This document shows positions 28,745-37,869 of a stretch of 64,000 nt of DNA, in pieces; positions within the stretch are counted from its first letter, which is position 1; each line of letters starts with the position of its first letter. A model generated the notes under the pieces. It was not told the DNA's origin, searched no databases, and saw only the letters and a list, made by a program, of their open reading frames with translations. Origin of the DNA: Paenibacillus wulumuqiensis (GTDB taxonomy: Bacteria > Bacillota > Bacilli > Paenibacillales > Paenibacillaceae). Location: positions 62,001-126,000 of the forward strand of contig NZ_LAQP01000016.1 of the NCBI RefSeq assembly GCF_000971965.1. Direction: 5' to 3'. The translations under genes and the position numbers were made by a program.

Positions 28745-29755
28745 TCAGTCCTTAATGTGGCGGTATGTCTCATCATCGCAGAGCACGAATAGTCTGGCAT
28801 CTGCCGGAATCGGCTCGGACAGTTTGCGGTTAATGGTCATATCGTTGCGGTCGCTGATGAGCGTCGCACCCATGGTCAATAGCGCCTGGAAAGCATCACC
28901 GTACGTTTTCCATTCGGGACGCAAAGAAATGGGGAACAGATCCTCTCCATACCGGCGGTTGAGCAGCTGGTTGATAATATCGTTATTGCCTTCATTCAGG
29001 GCAGAACGTACCGCCAGACGGGAGATCGCATCATGGGACAATACGAATTCATTGATATGAATATGATGGAAATTCTTGATATGGTTCTCCAGCATAATCT
29101 CTACAGTCGTATGTACATGGTCAGACAGGCGTTCAATACTGGAAGCGACGAGCAGCGATTTGCCATCCACGAGTGAGGCATCGTCAATCCGTGAATCGGC
29201 AAAAATGATGGCTGACTGCGCCTGCTGAACATTTGCCTGATTGAGCGTCTCATCCCGGGTCGGATCTCCATTGACATAATGCACCTGCGGATGGTCGTAC
29301 GGATGCTTTTCCAGCTCGTCGATAATGATAATATCCAGCTCCGGGTTGCTGGAGAACAGTTCGTCGATCGCATACTGCGCCTTTTTGCTCCAGTTGATAA
29401 TAATGACATGATTTTTGCCGGTATACGCCAATTTGCCCGCATCCTTTCTGCGATTGTATTCTCCAAGGGAGTCAATAATTTTGCCGATGATCAGACTGAG
29501 CAGCCCGATGCCAAAGATGTACAGGAAGATAGTGAAAATCTTGCCGGGGATCGATTCCATAAAATAATCTCCGTACCCTACCGTCGCCATCGTGGTCAGT
29601 ACCCAGTACAGCGCATTGAACCAGTGGGTAAAGGTATCCGGCTCCAGCAAATAGGCAATCATGGAGCTGAACAGCACGAATAGAATCGTCGTCACTGTCA
29701 AAACCGATTTGCGCATTCGCAGCAGCTTGCGGGATACCCTGATAATGATATGCAT
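28745..29755 (-). CDS. Two-TM potassium channel with RCK/TrkA-N domain
   Basis: The 336-residue K+ channel resembles Bacillus YugO. Two membrane helices (about 17-38 and 75-97) flank the pore; the selectivity filter TVGYGDYF is intact. The cytoplasmic part has the RCK Rossmann site (NHVIIINWSKKAQYAIDEL), the nucleotide-binding acidic residue in IIIIDELEKH, and VNGDPTRDETL, then a C-terminal RCK_C-like lobe. The start at 29755 follows GAAAGGAGAG; the ATG at 29779 lies before that site. It is monocistronic. YugO in B. subtilis is used in biofilm signalling, but that role is not visible here. Confidence 0.92.
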   Translation of the reverse strand: MHIIIRVSRKLLRMRKSVLTVTTILFVLFSSMIAYLLEPDTFTHWFNALYWVLTTMATVGYGDYFMESIPGKIFTIFLYIFGIGLLSLIIGKIIDSLGEYNRRKDAGKLAYTGKNHVIIINWSKKAQYAIDELFSSNPELDIIIIDELEKHPYDHPQVHYVNGDPTRDETLNQANVQQAQSAIIFADSRIDDASLVDGKSLLVASSIERLSDHVHTTVEIMLENHIKNFHHIHINEFVLSHDAISRLAVRSALNEGNNDIINQLLNRRYGEDLFPISLRPEWKTYGDAFQALLTMGATLISDRNDMTINRKLSEPIPADARLFVLCDDETYRHIKD

Positions 29756-29991
29756 GGTCTTTTCTCTCCTTTCATGCAAACGTCTTCATTTTTCTTGCTG
29801 ATAACCCCTTTGTTGTCAGCAGCTAACAATTATACGTTGAATTTCGGCAAACGATTCATTCCCCGGCTATAGAATCATCCGGCAGCGTCAGCAGATACTT
29901 TTACAAAAATATCACAGCAGGCCATTCTGCGGCTACACATATTGCTATAATGAATAGAAATGATCTTATGACCTGAAAGGATATACGTGCC

Positions 29992-30600
29992 ATGGATATA
30001 TCGGAACTTCTGTCTGCCATCAACGAGGAGAATCTGAGACGCTGGATGAACGACTACCGGTCGCTCGGTCCGCTGATCAGTATTCTGATTCCTTTTCTCA
30101 AATCATTTATCCCGCCGATGCCCACGATTGTCGTACTGGGTGTCAATGCAGCTGTATACGGATTGTGGATGGGATTTGTGTATTCGTATATCGGCATTAT
30201 CGGCGGATCGCTCACCGCCTTTGCGCTGATTCGCAAGCTGTCACAGCATCGCTATCTGGCCCGGATCGTACAGCGGCCGCGGGTAGAGCGCACACGGCGC
30301 TGGGTACGGGATAACGGGTTTAATTATGTGTTTCTGCTGAGCCTGTTCCCGGTCGGACCATTTACGCTGCTGAATCTGGCTGCCGGGCTGAGCGGTATCC
30401 GCTTCCGTTCCTTTCTGATCGCGATCCTGTTTGGCCGGGGAGTCATGGTATTTGCAGTGTCCTTTATCGGGGCGGACTTTGCCCTGTACTGGGAGCAGCC
30501 GTGGTATCTGGTATGGGTGGTGATCTTCATCGTCGTCTGCCTGGTGATCAGCCGCCGAATCGAAGCCTATTTCAGCCGCAAGGATCAGCACAATATGTAA
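29992..30600 (+). CDS. TVP38/TMEM64 (VTT domain) family membrane protein, copy 1
   Basis: The 202-residue polytopic protein of the VTT/SNARE-associated superfamily (relatives of YdjX-Z and, further off, DedA) is probably a lipid scramblase or transporter. The VTT marks are PTIVVLGVNAAVYG, the Gly-rich GFVYSYIGIIGGSLTAFALIRKL, and NYVFLLSLFPVGPFTLLNLAAGLSGIRF. The start follows GAAAGGATA. A paralog starts 97 nt downstream; the pair is a tandem duplication, probably one transcript. Confidence 0.85.
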   Translation: MDISELLSAINEENLRRWMNDYRSLGPLISILIPFLKSFIPPMPTIVVLGVNAAVYGLWMGFVYSYIGIIGGSLTAFALIRKLSQHRYLARIVQRPRVERTRRWVRDNGFNYVFLLSLFPVGPFTLLNLAAGLSGIRFRSFLIAILFGRGVMVFAVSFIGADFALYWEQPWYLVWVVIFIVVCLVISRRIEAYFSRKDQHNM

Positions 30601-30696
30601 AAAAGATTATTTTCTATCCATGTCGCCGGGGATGCAGATGGGTAATAACTGTATAACCATGTCACCCAGCGAACGATGGAGAGAGGATTTGACTTT

Positions 30697-31380
30697 ATGG
30701 AAATGACAACACAGCTGCTGTCCGCCCTGAACGAGCAGGGAGTCACGGAAGTTATGGAGCAGTACCAGTCGTTCGGACCGCTGGTCAGCATTTTGCTGGC
30801 TTTTCTGATTTCATTTGTGCCGCCCCTGCCCACGATGGTCGTTATCGGACTGAACGGAGCTTCCAACGGATTGTGGGCCGGTTTCGTATTTTCGTGGATC
30901 GGGGTAATGGCCGGTATTCTGACCGTGTTCGGTCTGGTCCGCCAGCTGTCCCATTATGAATATGTACAGCGTTTTGCCAATCGCAAAAGTATCAGTAAAA
31001 GTCTCGAATGGATTGAGAAGAACGGATTTATTTACCTGTTTATGTTCAGTCTGCTGCCATTTGGCCCCTTCACCATGATGCATATGGCTGCCGGGTTGAG
31101 CGGTATCCGCTTCCGCACTTTCCTGGTGGCGACTGCGCTGGGCCGGGCCATCATGATATTTACCGTATCCTATATCGGTTCCGATCTGTCCAGCTATATG
31201 GAGAATCCATGGCAGCTCGTACCGGTTGTACTGTTCATTGCGCTCGGCTTCCTGATCGCCCGCAAAATGGAAAGCTGGTTCGGACGAGGCGATGACAAGC
31301 CGTCAACAGTTGGCAATCTGGAACTGGAATTGGAATTGGAATTGGAGCAGGAACCAACAGGGTGTAAATCGGGGCTGTAA
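30697..31380 (+). CDS. TVP38/TMEM64 (VTT domain) family membrane protein, copy 2
   Basis: The 227-residue paralog of the preceding gene: PTMVVIGLNGASNG, FVFSWIGVMAGILTVFGLVRQL, YLFMFSLLPFGPFTMMHMAAGLSGIRF. Start at 30697 because GAGAGG lies ten bases upstream; the in-frame ATG at 30676 has none. Its C-terminus carries an extra tail, LELELELELEQEP, coded by a near-perfect repeat of GAATTG and absent from copy 1; the tail is probably repeat slippage rather than a domain. Confidence 0.85.
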   Translation: MEMTTQLLSALNEQGVTEVMEQYQSFGPLVSILLAFLISFVPPLPTMVVIGLNGASNGLWAGFVFSWIGVMAGILTVFGLVRQLSHYEYVQRFANRKSISKSLEWIEKNGFIYLFMFSLLPFGPFTMMHMAAGLSGIRFRTFLVATALGRAIMIFTVSYIGSDLSSYMENPWQLVPVVLFIALGFLIARKMESWFGRGDDKPSTVGNLELELELELEQEPTGCKSGL

Positions 31381-31515
31381 ATGGAACGTTTATTGGGAAC
31401 AGCTGTATCAGCAACCACAATAAAAGTGGTACATCAAGACTGTTAATCAGAATATTCAATCAGGACTGTATATCGGTACCGCATATCAGAACAGCAAATA
31501 GGCGCTGTAACGATG

Positions 31516-31544
31516 AAAAAGAGACCTTACAAAGGTCTCTTTTT
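31516..31544. terminator. Bidirectional terminator after the VTT pair
   Basis: A 13-bp perfect stem AAAAAGAGACCTT and complement with a 3-nt loop lies between convergent genes. Confidence 0.9.
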
Positions 31545-31621
31545 GCATCTTATACCGTGGTTCTTGTATGTTGTCCCTCGATCTGTGAGATCGTTCGGGA
31601 ATCAACAGGATCATCGATTCC

Positions 31622-32380
31622 TCAGAATGTATAGGATTCGCCGTCTTGTGGTATATGCAGATGATCGGACATTCCTTTTTCCCCCGCATAGCGCTTCAGC
31701 TCTGCACGTGATAATGTCCAGTGGTTCACCGCTTCCATATGGACAGAGATGATCTGCGCTTGCGGTGCTGCCTGATATACTTCGTAGATGTCTTCCTTAC
31801 TCATAACGAGCGATCCGCCCTGCAAGAACTGGTTATCGCCGCCGTTGACGACGATCACTTCCGGCTGATGGGTGTCGATCACTTCCTGAACGGCTGCATA
31901 CCAGACCGTATCACCGGCTACATACAACGTTTTCTCGGACGGATGCTTGAATACGACGCCGCACACATTACCCGCCATTTTCAGAATCTCGCCGCGCCCG
32001 TGTTCGCCTTTGGTCTTGATCAATTGAATATCTTCGAACACTGTATCTTCCTGCAGCACTTCCACATTGGTGAATCCGTCCTGCCCGACCACAGCGGCAT
32101 CTTCTTCATTCTGTACGAACATCTTGATATCTTTGGGCAGCAGCTGCTTGGCGGCCTCGTCGTAGTGATCCAGATGCAGATGGGTGACGATCACGGCATC
32201 CACATCGATAATATCCTCGGCAGCAACCGGCAGACCGACCAGCGGATTCATCTGGTCCTGACGCAGCGAGTTGGGAAATGGCGGGTAAACGCCCTGCTCC
32301 GCGAGAAATGGATCGACCAGTAATTTTCGGCCTGCATATTCGATGACCAGAGTGGCATTGCGGATTAGTTGTATATTCAT
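31622..32380 (-). CDS. MBL-fold metal-dependent hydrolase
   Basis: The 252-residue cytoplasmic beta-lactamase-fold hydrolase has the metal motif HLHLDHYD (about residues 67-74), a second His in TKGEHGRG, an Asp in YVAGDTVWY and a final His in SVHMEAVNHW. It resembles the UPF0173/YtkL-like group, substrate unknown. The start has AAGGAG at eight bases. An AsnC-type regulator is transcribed divergently from a shared 139-nt region, so the regulator probably controls this gene. Confidence 0.85.
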   Translation of the reverse strand: MNIQLIRNATLVIEYAGRKLLVDPFLAEQGVYPPFPNSLRQDQMNPLVGLPVAAEDIIDVDAVIVTHLHLDHYDEAAKQLLPKDIKMFVQNEEDAAVVGQDGFTNVEVLQEDTVFEDIQLIKTKGEHGRGEILKMAGNVCGVVFKHPSEKTLYVAGDTVWYAAVQEVIDTHQPEVIVVNGGDNQFLQGGSLVMSKEDIYEVYQAAPQAQIISVHMEAVNHWTLSRAELKRYAGEKGMSDHLHIPQDGESYTF

Positions 32381-32467
32381 GAGTGATGCTCCTTTATATT
32401 CAGAAATGGGTTTGTGTTTTGCTTTGTCTTTATTTTATACTGAGAACAATTATGTGTTACATGGATA

Positions 32468-32499
32468 AAATCAAGTCTTTAAGCTGTTTGACTTGATTT
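32468..32499. promoter_or_regulatory. Inverted repeat, candidate operator of the AsnC-type regulator
   Basis: AAATCAAGTC (32468-32477) and its exact complement GACTTGATTT (32490-32499) flank a 12-nt spacer, in the divergent region and just upstream of the regulator ribosome site. It could be an autoregulatory operator or a leader hairpin. Confidence 0.55.
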
Positions 32500-32519
32500 C
32501 TGAAAGGATTGGGACCATC

Positions 32520-32927
32520 ATGGATCACGTAGACAAACAGATCATCGAAGAGCTGTCCCGCAACAGCCGGATCACCATGAAGCAGCTGGGCGAAAAAGTC
32601 CATCTCACCGGGCAGGCCGCTTCGTCAAGAGTAGCGCGGCTGGAGGATCAAGGCGTTATTGAAGGATACACGGTCAAGGTCAATCAGGAAAAGATCGGTT
32701 ATGCGGTACATGCGTTTATCAGCATTTTCACCCAGAGTACGTATCATCAGCCGTATCTGTCTTTTCTGACAACGCAGGAAGCGTATGTGATCCATAATTA
32801 TAAAATCAGCGGGGACAGCTGTTATCTGCTGGAGTGCCAGTTTCCGTCCAATGCGGTGCTGGATCAGTTTCTCGTGGATCTGAATCGGCATGTGAATTAC
32901 AAGCTGTCGATTGTGATTAACAATTAA
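32520..32927 (+). CDS. Lrp/AsnC family transcriptional regulator
   Basis: The 135-residue feast/famine regulator: an N-terminal winged HTH (MDHVDKQIIEELSRNSRITMKQLGEKVHLTGQ then SSRVARLEDQGVIEGYTVKVN) and a C-terminal RAM ligand-binding domain (YVIHNYKISGDSCYLLECQFP). The ATG at 32520 is placed by GAAAGGATTGGG upstream; an earlier in-frame start lacks a site. It is divergent from the MBL hydrolase gene, and a perfect inverted repeat stands between them. Confidence 0.9.
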   Translation: MDHVDKQIIEELSRNSRITMKQLGEKVHLTGQAASSRVARLEDQGVIEGYTVKVNQEKIGYAVHAFISIFTQSTYHQPYLSFLTTQEAYVIHNYKISGDSCYLLECQFPSNAVLDQFLVDLNRHVNYKLSIVINN

Positions 32928-33002
32928 GCGGGGTTACTGGATGGAGGCAATCGTTATGACGGGATGGCAGCAGCCGCTGCGGCAAGGGATGGGTACAGCA
33001 AA

Positions 33003-33049
33003 CAAGGATAGATGATGGCAGTGGATGGCCGTCGTCTATCCTTGTTTTT
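33003..33049 (+). terminator. Terminator of the AsnC-type regulator
   Basis: CAAGGATAGA and complement enclose GATGGC-type inner pairing and are followed by TTTTTATTT. Confidence 0.75.
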
Positions 33050-33101
33050 ATTTATGCAGCACTGCTGGTAATAGGCACAATGGAAAATGGGAAATAGCGA
33101 C

Positions 33102-34715
33102 CTACCACGAAGCAATGGCTCCGTCTGTGCGCATTTCGGTACCGCCTGTCAGGACGCCAGTCTGCTCATCGCGGAGGATGATCTGGCCGCGGCCAAAGGC
33201 ACCGGCGCTGTTGGCACGGCGGATGTGGTGGCCCATGCGCATCAGGCTCTGGGCGAGGTGGTCCGGGAAGTTCGGCTCGACCTCGATGATCTTGTCCTCA
33301 ATCCACTGCCATCTCGGTGCATCAAGTGCAGCCTGCGGATTCAGACCAAAGTCGATCATATTCATCACGACCTGCACATGTCCCTGCGGCTGCATGAATC
33401 CGCCCATCACGCCAAACGGTCCGATTGGTCGGCCGTCTCTGGTCAGGAAGCCGGGGATAATCGTATGATAGGTCTTCTTCCCCGGTTCCAGCCGGTTGTC
33501 ATGGGATGGATCAAGGGAAAAGGAATGACCGCGGTTCTGCATGGCGATGCCTGTCCCCGGAATGACGATGCCCGAGCCAAAACCCATATAGTTGCTCTGA
33601 ATATACGACACCATATTACCTTCGCTGTCCGCTGTTGCCAGATAGACCGTACCGCCTGCCTGCGGCTGTCCTGGTAAGGGCTGCAGCGCTTCTGCACCGA
33701 TCAGTGCACGCCGCTCGGCAGCATAGGCTTCGGACAGCAGATGTTCGGCGCGGGTAGTCATTTTGTCTTCCTGTGTAATGTATTTGAGTCCATCGCTAAA
33801 GGCAAGCTTCATCGCTTCGAACTGCCGATGATGCGTCTCGACGGTATCACGGCCGGTGAATGTGTAGCCTTTGAGAATATTCAGTGCCATCAGCGCAACC
33901 AGTCCCTGACCGGCTGGCGGGATCTCCCATACGTCATAGCCGCGGTAGTTGACCGAAATCGGGTCCACCCACTCCGGGGCAAAGGCTGCCAGATCTTCCT
34001 TGCGCAGGAAGCCGCCGTATGCACGGGAATGCGCATCGATCTGCTCCGCCAATTCTCCACGGTAAAAGGATTCCGCGCCGGTCTCGGCGATACTGCGCAA
34101 AGTCGCCGCATGTCCGGGTGACCGCCACATTTCGCCGATCCGGGGTGCACGGCCATTCGGGGCAAAGGTGTCAAACCAGCCGCGGTATTCCTCTCCGGTC
34201 AGCATCTCCGAGAACCGCTTGTACGCCAGCTGCCAATAATAGCCAAGCGTCGGGGAGATCGGAAATCCCTGCTCCGCATAATCGATCGCCGGCTGCAGCA
34301 CTTCGGTCAGCGCCAGCTTGCCAAATCGTTCTGACAGCGACTTCCAGGCAGCCGGTACACCCGGAACGGTGACCGGTGTCCAGCCGTAAGTCGGCATCTT
34401 CTCATACCTGGCAGCCTGTACCGCTTCCATGGAAATAGACGCTGGTGCCGGACCATTGGCATTCAATCCATGCAGCCGATCCTTGGTCCAGACGATCGCA
34501 AACGCATCTCCACCGATTCCGTTGGAAGTAGGCTCTACGACGGTAAGGCAGGCGGCGGTAGCAATCGCGGCATCAATGGCATTGCCGCCTTTGCGGAGAA
34601 TATCGAGGCCAGCCTGGGCAGCCAGCGGCTGGGAAGTCGCGACCATTCCATTGCGTGCATAGACAGAATGCCGCTGAGAAGGGTACGGATGGGATAACGG
34701 GTCATAGGATATCAT
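33102..34715 (-). CDS. Gamma-glutamyltransferase family protein (YwrD-like)
   Basis: The 537-residue Ntn hydrolase matches gamma-glutamyltransferases: N-terminal MVATSQPLAAQAGLDILRKGGNAIDAAIA, VEPTSNGIGGDAF, and after the self-cleavage point the nucleophile Thr in GGTVYLATADSEGNMVSYIQ (about residue 355). Further on, RGHSFSLDPSHDNRLEPGKK and GVMGGFMQPQGHVQV fit the family. The start at 34715 has GGAGGTATT upstream. There is no signal peptide, so it is predicted to be cytoplasmic like Bacillus YwrD rather than secreted like GgtA. The substrate (glutathione or other gamma-glutamyl compounds) is not readable. Confidence 0.9.
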   Translation of the reverse strand: MISYDPLSHPYPSQRHSVYARNGMVATSQPLAAQAGLDILRKGGNAIDAAIATAACLTVVEPTSNGIGGDAFAIVWTKDRLHGLNANGPAPASISMEAVQAARYEKMPTYGWTPVTVPGVPAAWKSLSERFGKLALTEVLQPAIDYAEQGFPISPTLGYYWQLAYKRFSEMLTGEEYRGWFDTFAPNGRAPRIGEMWRSPGHAATLRSIAETGAESFYRGELAEQIDAHSRAYGGFLRKEDLAAFAPEWVDPISVNYRGYDVWEIPPAGQGLVALMALNILKGYTFTGRDTVETHHRQFEAMKLAFSDGLKYITQEDKMTTRAEHLLSEAYAAERRALIGAEALQPLPGQPQAGGTVYLATADSEGNMVSYIQSNYMGFGSGIVIPGTGIAMQNRGHSFSLDPSHDNRLEPGKKTYHTIIPGFLTRDGRPIGPFGVMGGFMQPQGHVQVVMNMIDFGLNPQAALDAPRWQWIEDKIIEVEPNFPDHLAQSLMRMGHHIRRANSAGAFGRGQIILRDEQTGVLTGGTEMRTDGAIASW

Positions 34716-34853
34716 GGAATACCTCCAATTTGTTAGGATGACGGGTCGATGAGAAATGTACTCTGCTGCAGCCAAGAAATAGACGGCATCATTACCGGAA
34801 TCTATAACGGTTCTGCACAGCCAGTAGCATATCCTCTTTTATGACGACATAAC

Positions 34854-34910
34854 AAAAGGCCGTTACAGTAACGCTGTTCCTGGATAGGAGCGTTGTCGTA
34901 ACGGCCTTTT
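34854..34910 (-). terminator. Terminator of the type IV pilus operon
   Basis: A 13-bp perfect stem AAAAGGCCGTTAC and complement with an inner hairpin lies directly after the pilO stop codon. Confidence 0.85.
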
Positions 34911-34914
34911 CTTG

Positions 34915-35463
34915 TTATTGAATCGTATAATAAGCGGTAAAAGTTACTTTGGCGGTCAGAATCGGCTGATAGGGCTGCTCAAAGCTGAAGGAATCAATGG
35001 TCACCAACCGGGGCATCTGCTGCAGCTGGTTCATCCATTCATGGATCTGTGCATAACCGCCCTGAATCTCCGCATTCATCTGAATCTGTCCTGCCTGGGT
35101 TCCAATCGGAACGCCTTCACCGCTGCTGTTTGCTCCCGGCACAATGGACTGAAATTCGATATTCGTCAGTCGTGCCCGGCTTTTCTCTCCTACCTGTTCC
35201 AGAGCGGTCAGCAGCTGCTCGCTGGCAGCCTCAGCCGGCACAGCTGCCATAACGGCAGCATTATCTCCCTGATGGCTCTGCAGTTCTGCAATCCGTGTCT
35301 GCAGCAGCTGCCCTTCCTGCTGCAGCTCCGTAATATTCTGCTCGTACGTCTCCGTCTGTTCACCAAGTGGACGGACAGCCAGCATATAGACAGCCAGCAA
35401 TATGATGAACAGCAGCGCCAGTCCCAGCATGATGGAGGAACGATATTTATTCAGTTGTTCCAT
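34915..35463 (-). CDS. pilO: Type IV pilus assembly protein PilO-like
   Basis: The 182-residue inner-membrane alignment protein: a short cytoplasmic N-terminus, one transmembrane helix (IMLGLALLFIILLAVYML), a coiled coil (EQTETYEQNITELQQEGQLLQ) and a ferredoxin-like C-terminal domain. Layout rather than strong motifs defines the family. The start at 35463 follows AAGGAGGAG and lies inside the end of pilM-N, so the genes overlap by 17 nt. It is the last gene of the operon. Confidence 0.8.
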   Translation of the reverse strand: MEQLNKYRSSIMLGLALLFIILLAVYMLAVRPLGEQTETYEQNITELQQEGQLLQTRIAELQSHQGDNAAVMAAVPAEAASEQLLTALEQVGEKSRARLTNIEFQSIVPGANSSGEGVPIGTQAGQIQMNAEIQGGYAQIHEWMNQLQQMPRLVTIDSFSFEQPYQPILTAKVTFTAYYTIQ

Positions 35464-37012
35464 TGGTCTCCTCCTTCTGCTCTGCAGCGGCACTGGCTGC
35501 TGCACTGCCTTTGAGAGTAATCGTGTAGGATGCCGAATACGACTGAAGACTGCCGCCAGATTTCACTCCAGCAGTGACAGCTGTATTGCGGACGACTTTA
35601 TCCACAGTGACCTGATCGGTAAATGGCATCTCCTGCAGCTTCACCAGATAAGCGGATGCAGCAGCCATCGTAGGGGTGACCAGAGTCAGCTGAATGGTGT
35701 CACTTCGGGTATAACTGATCTTCTCTATGGCAGAAGGACGAGGCTTGGCCAAAGACAGCTGATCCAGTATATTCACTGCATCCAGCCGATAATTCATTAC
35801 CGCATCCAGGACTGCCTGCGGCCCGGCTCCCCCTCCTCCGCCACTGAGCTTGTTCAGTTCCAGCTGCGCCAGTGTATTATTGTCGCGAAGCTGCTGAATC
35901 TGTACTTCCTGCTCGGCGATCGTTCCTTTATAACTGATCCAGCTAAAGAGGGCCAGCGCCATCAGCAGTACCCATACTGCCGCAGCACCGATGACCAGAT
36001 AAGAGAACTTCTGCGTCTGCTGGGACTCGCGGCGTGGAAGCAGATTAATCGATTGGCGATCTTCACCGGCCAACGCTGCTCCGACAGCCATCCGGTAATC
36101 ATTCATTTCCGCGTCCTGTTCGGCAGCATTTTCCTTTTGCCGGAAATCCACTTCCCGGATCTCCAGTTCTCCCATGGACTGCTGCAATTCATGCACCAGC
36201 AGGGCTCTTTCCTCATAGGAGCCGGTAACGACAATCTCTTCGATTCTCACTGATCCATCATGCAGACTATACTGGTAAAAGTTCAGCATTCTCGAAATTT
36301 CGGGAGTAATATCTGCGACTTCCTGTGCGGACAGATGAATACTGCTGCCAGCACTGCCGGAAGATTCATCCGGCATAGCAAAATTAATCGTTCTCATGAA
36401 TACCGGATACCCATTGCGGAACATATAAATGTCCAGCAGTCCGGCGTTGAGCTGCAGCAGCATCGCATTGCCGAACTGTGCATCCTGTACCTGCACAACC
36501 GCTCTCGATAACGAGGTCGCCGAGAATTCAACGGCGGCGATTCGGATACCGGCTTCCTGCAATGGCGCGATATAGTCCTTGACCAGCTGGCTCGGTGCTG
36601 CGAATACGAGCAGCTGTGTCTGCTCCTCATCCGCCGATGTGATCATATAATCGTAGACCGGATTCTCAAATGGCAAATGCATGCCAGTCTCCACTTCCAG
36701 TTCGACCAGCTGGGCAATCTGTTTGACACTTGCATTCGGAACGCTCATCGTACGAATCAGAATCCGTGAAGGTGGGATGGACAATGTTACCGATTTGCCT
36801 TTCAGATTCTCACGGATCGCCCATTCCTGGAGAAGCTGCTGAAGGGCTCCTTCATCCTCAATCTGATTCTCCACGATAACGCCGGATGGCAGCGCCAGGT
36901 AGCGCTTTTGATCCATTTCCCATGATCTTTTCTTTTTTAATGAGACATAGCGGACCCCGGTTTGCTCAATCGAGAGACCTGCATGTGATGAATGACGTTG
37001 AAGCTTCTTCAA
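35447..37012 (-). CDS. pilM: Fused type IV pilus PilM-PilN protein
   Basis: The 521-residue protein reads as two proteins in one. Residues 1-310 are PilM-like: an actin-type ATPase fold (AGLSIEQTGVRYVSL, SVPNASVKQIAQLVELEVE, VVTGSYEERALLVHEL) on the cytoplasmic face. At about 321-326 the PilN signature SINLLPRRE follows; in other systems this peptide docks on PilM. Then come one transmembrane helix (YLVIGAAAVWVLLMALALF), a coiled coil and a periplasmic-type PilN domain. The start is a TTG at 37012 behind AGGAGG, ten bases after pilD. The fusion replaces an intermolecular contact with a covalent one. I call it pilM because the first half is clearest. Confidence 0.85.
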   Translation of the reverse strand: MKKLQRHSSHAGLSIEQTGVRYVSLKKKRSWEMDQKRYLALPSGVIVENQIEDEGALQQLLQEWAIRENLKGKSVTLSIPPSRILIRTMSVPNASVKQIAQLVELEVETGMHLPFENPVYDYMITSADEEQTQLLVFAAPSQLVKDYIAPLQEAGIRIAAVEFSATSLSRAVVQVQDAQFGNAMLLQLNAGLLDIYMFRNGYPVFMRTINFAMPDESSGSAGSSIHLSAQEVADITPEISRMLNFYQYSLHDGSVRIEEIVVTGSYEERALLVHELQQSMGELEIREVDFRQKENAAEQDAEMNDYRMAVGAALAGEDRQSINLLPRRESQQTQKFSYLVIGAAAVWVLLMALALFSWISYKGTIAEQEVQIQQLRDNNTLAQLELNKLSGGGGGAGPQAVLDAVMNYRLDAVNILDQLSLAKPRPSAIEKISYTRSDTIQLTLVTPTMAAASAYLVKLQEMPFTDQVTVDKVVRNTAVTAGVKSGGSLQSYSASYTITLKGSAAASAAAEQKEETNGTTE

Positions 37013-37022
37013 TTGTATCCTC

Positions 37023-37778
37023 CTACCCCATGAGCGAGAGATACCCGCTTATAATATATGAACCGTATCCATAGGCAATCAGTGTACCTGCTGCCAGAAA
37101 AGGACCAAATGGAATCGGCTGCCCACGTCCATTGCGTCCGGCTATCCGCAAAATCATGCCATACAGCAGACCCAGCAGACAGGCAGCGAACAGTGCCAGC
37201 AGCACATTCGGAAACCCGATCACCCAGCCAAACAATGCGAATAATTTGACATCCCCCATTCCCATACCGCCTCTGCTGAGAATAACGATCAGCAGCAGAA
37301 TGCCTCCGCCGGCAAACGCTCCGCCCAGATGGCTCCACAGTGAACCAGCAGGCGTCAGGATGACCAATACGGTCAGAATCGGCAGAAAGAACAGCAGTAC
37401 TTTGTTGGGAATCTTCATATAATGTATATCGGCTACCGTGATGATAACCGACAGACTGACCAGTACCAATCCGATCGGCAGCTGACCACTAATGCCGGTC
37501 TGCAGATAGACCCAGACAAATAGCAGCCCGGTTGCCGCTTCGCCGAGCGGATACAGCGATGATACCGATACACCGCAGTGGCGACAGCGTCCGCGGCTGA
37601 ACAGGTAGCTCAGGACCGGGATCATATCCCTAGCGCCCAGCCGGGTTCCGCAGCGCGAACAGCGGGATGGCGGATGTACGACGGATTCGCCTGCCGGTAC
37701 GCGCAGGGCGACTACATTATAAAAAGAGCCTAGTGCCAGTCCGAGGAGCAACAGGTAAATTGCAATGATTGCAGTCAT
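37023..37778 (-). CDS. pilD: Prepilin peptidase/methyltransferase
   Basis: The A24 aspartic protease cleaves and methylates prepilins PilA and the pseudopilins. The 251 residues start with GLALGSFYNVVALRVP; a zinc tetra-Cys follows (CSRCG ... CRHCG, about 37-75), then catalytic Asp in ADIHYMKIPN and Gly-x-Gly-Asp in GMGMGDVKLFALFGW, with about seven membrane spans. The ATG at 37778 fits the family start; the GTG at 37793 is also in frame, but neither has a strong ribosome site. Confidence 0.93.
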   Translation of the reverse strand: MTAIIAIYLLLLGLALGSFYNVVALRVPAGESVVHPPSRCSRCGTRLGARDMIPVLSYLFSRGRCRHCGVSVSSLYPLGEAATGLLFVWVYLQTGISGQLPIGLVLVSLSVIITVADIHYMKIPNKVLLFFLPILTVLVILTPAGSLWSHLGGAFAGGGILLLIVILSRGGMGMGDVKLFALFGWVIGFPNVLLALFAACLLGLLYGMILRIAGRNGRGQPIPFGPFLAAGTLIAYGYGSYIISGYLSLMG

Positions 37779-37869
37779 GGTGGGTGTGTTCACTTTCTGA
37801 TGGATTTTGTGTTCTATTTAAAGAGGAACCGGAGTCGTTGTCCGGTTCCCTGGTTTACTTGCTCGTTAT

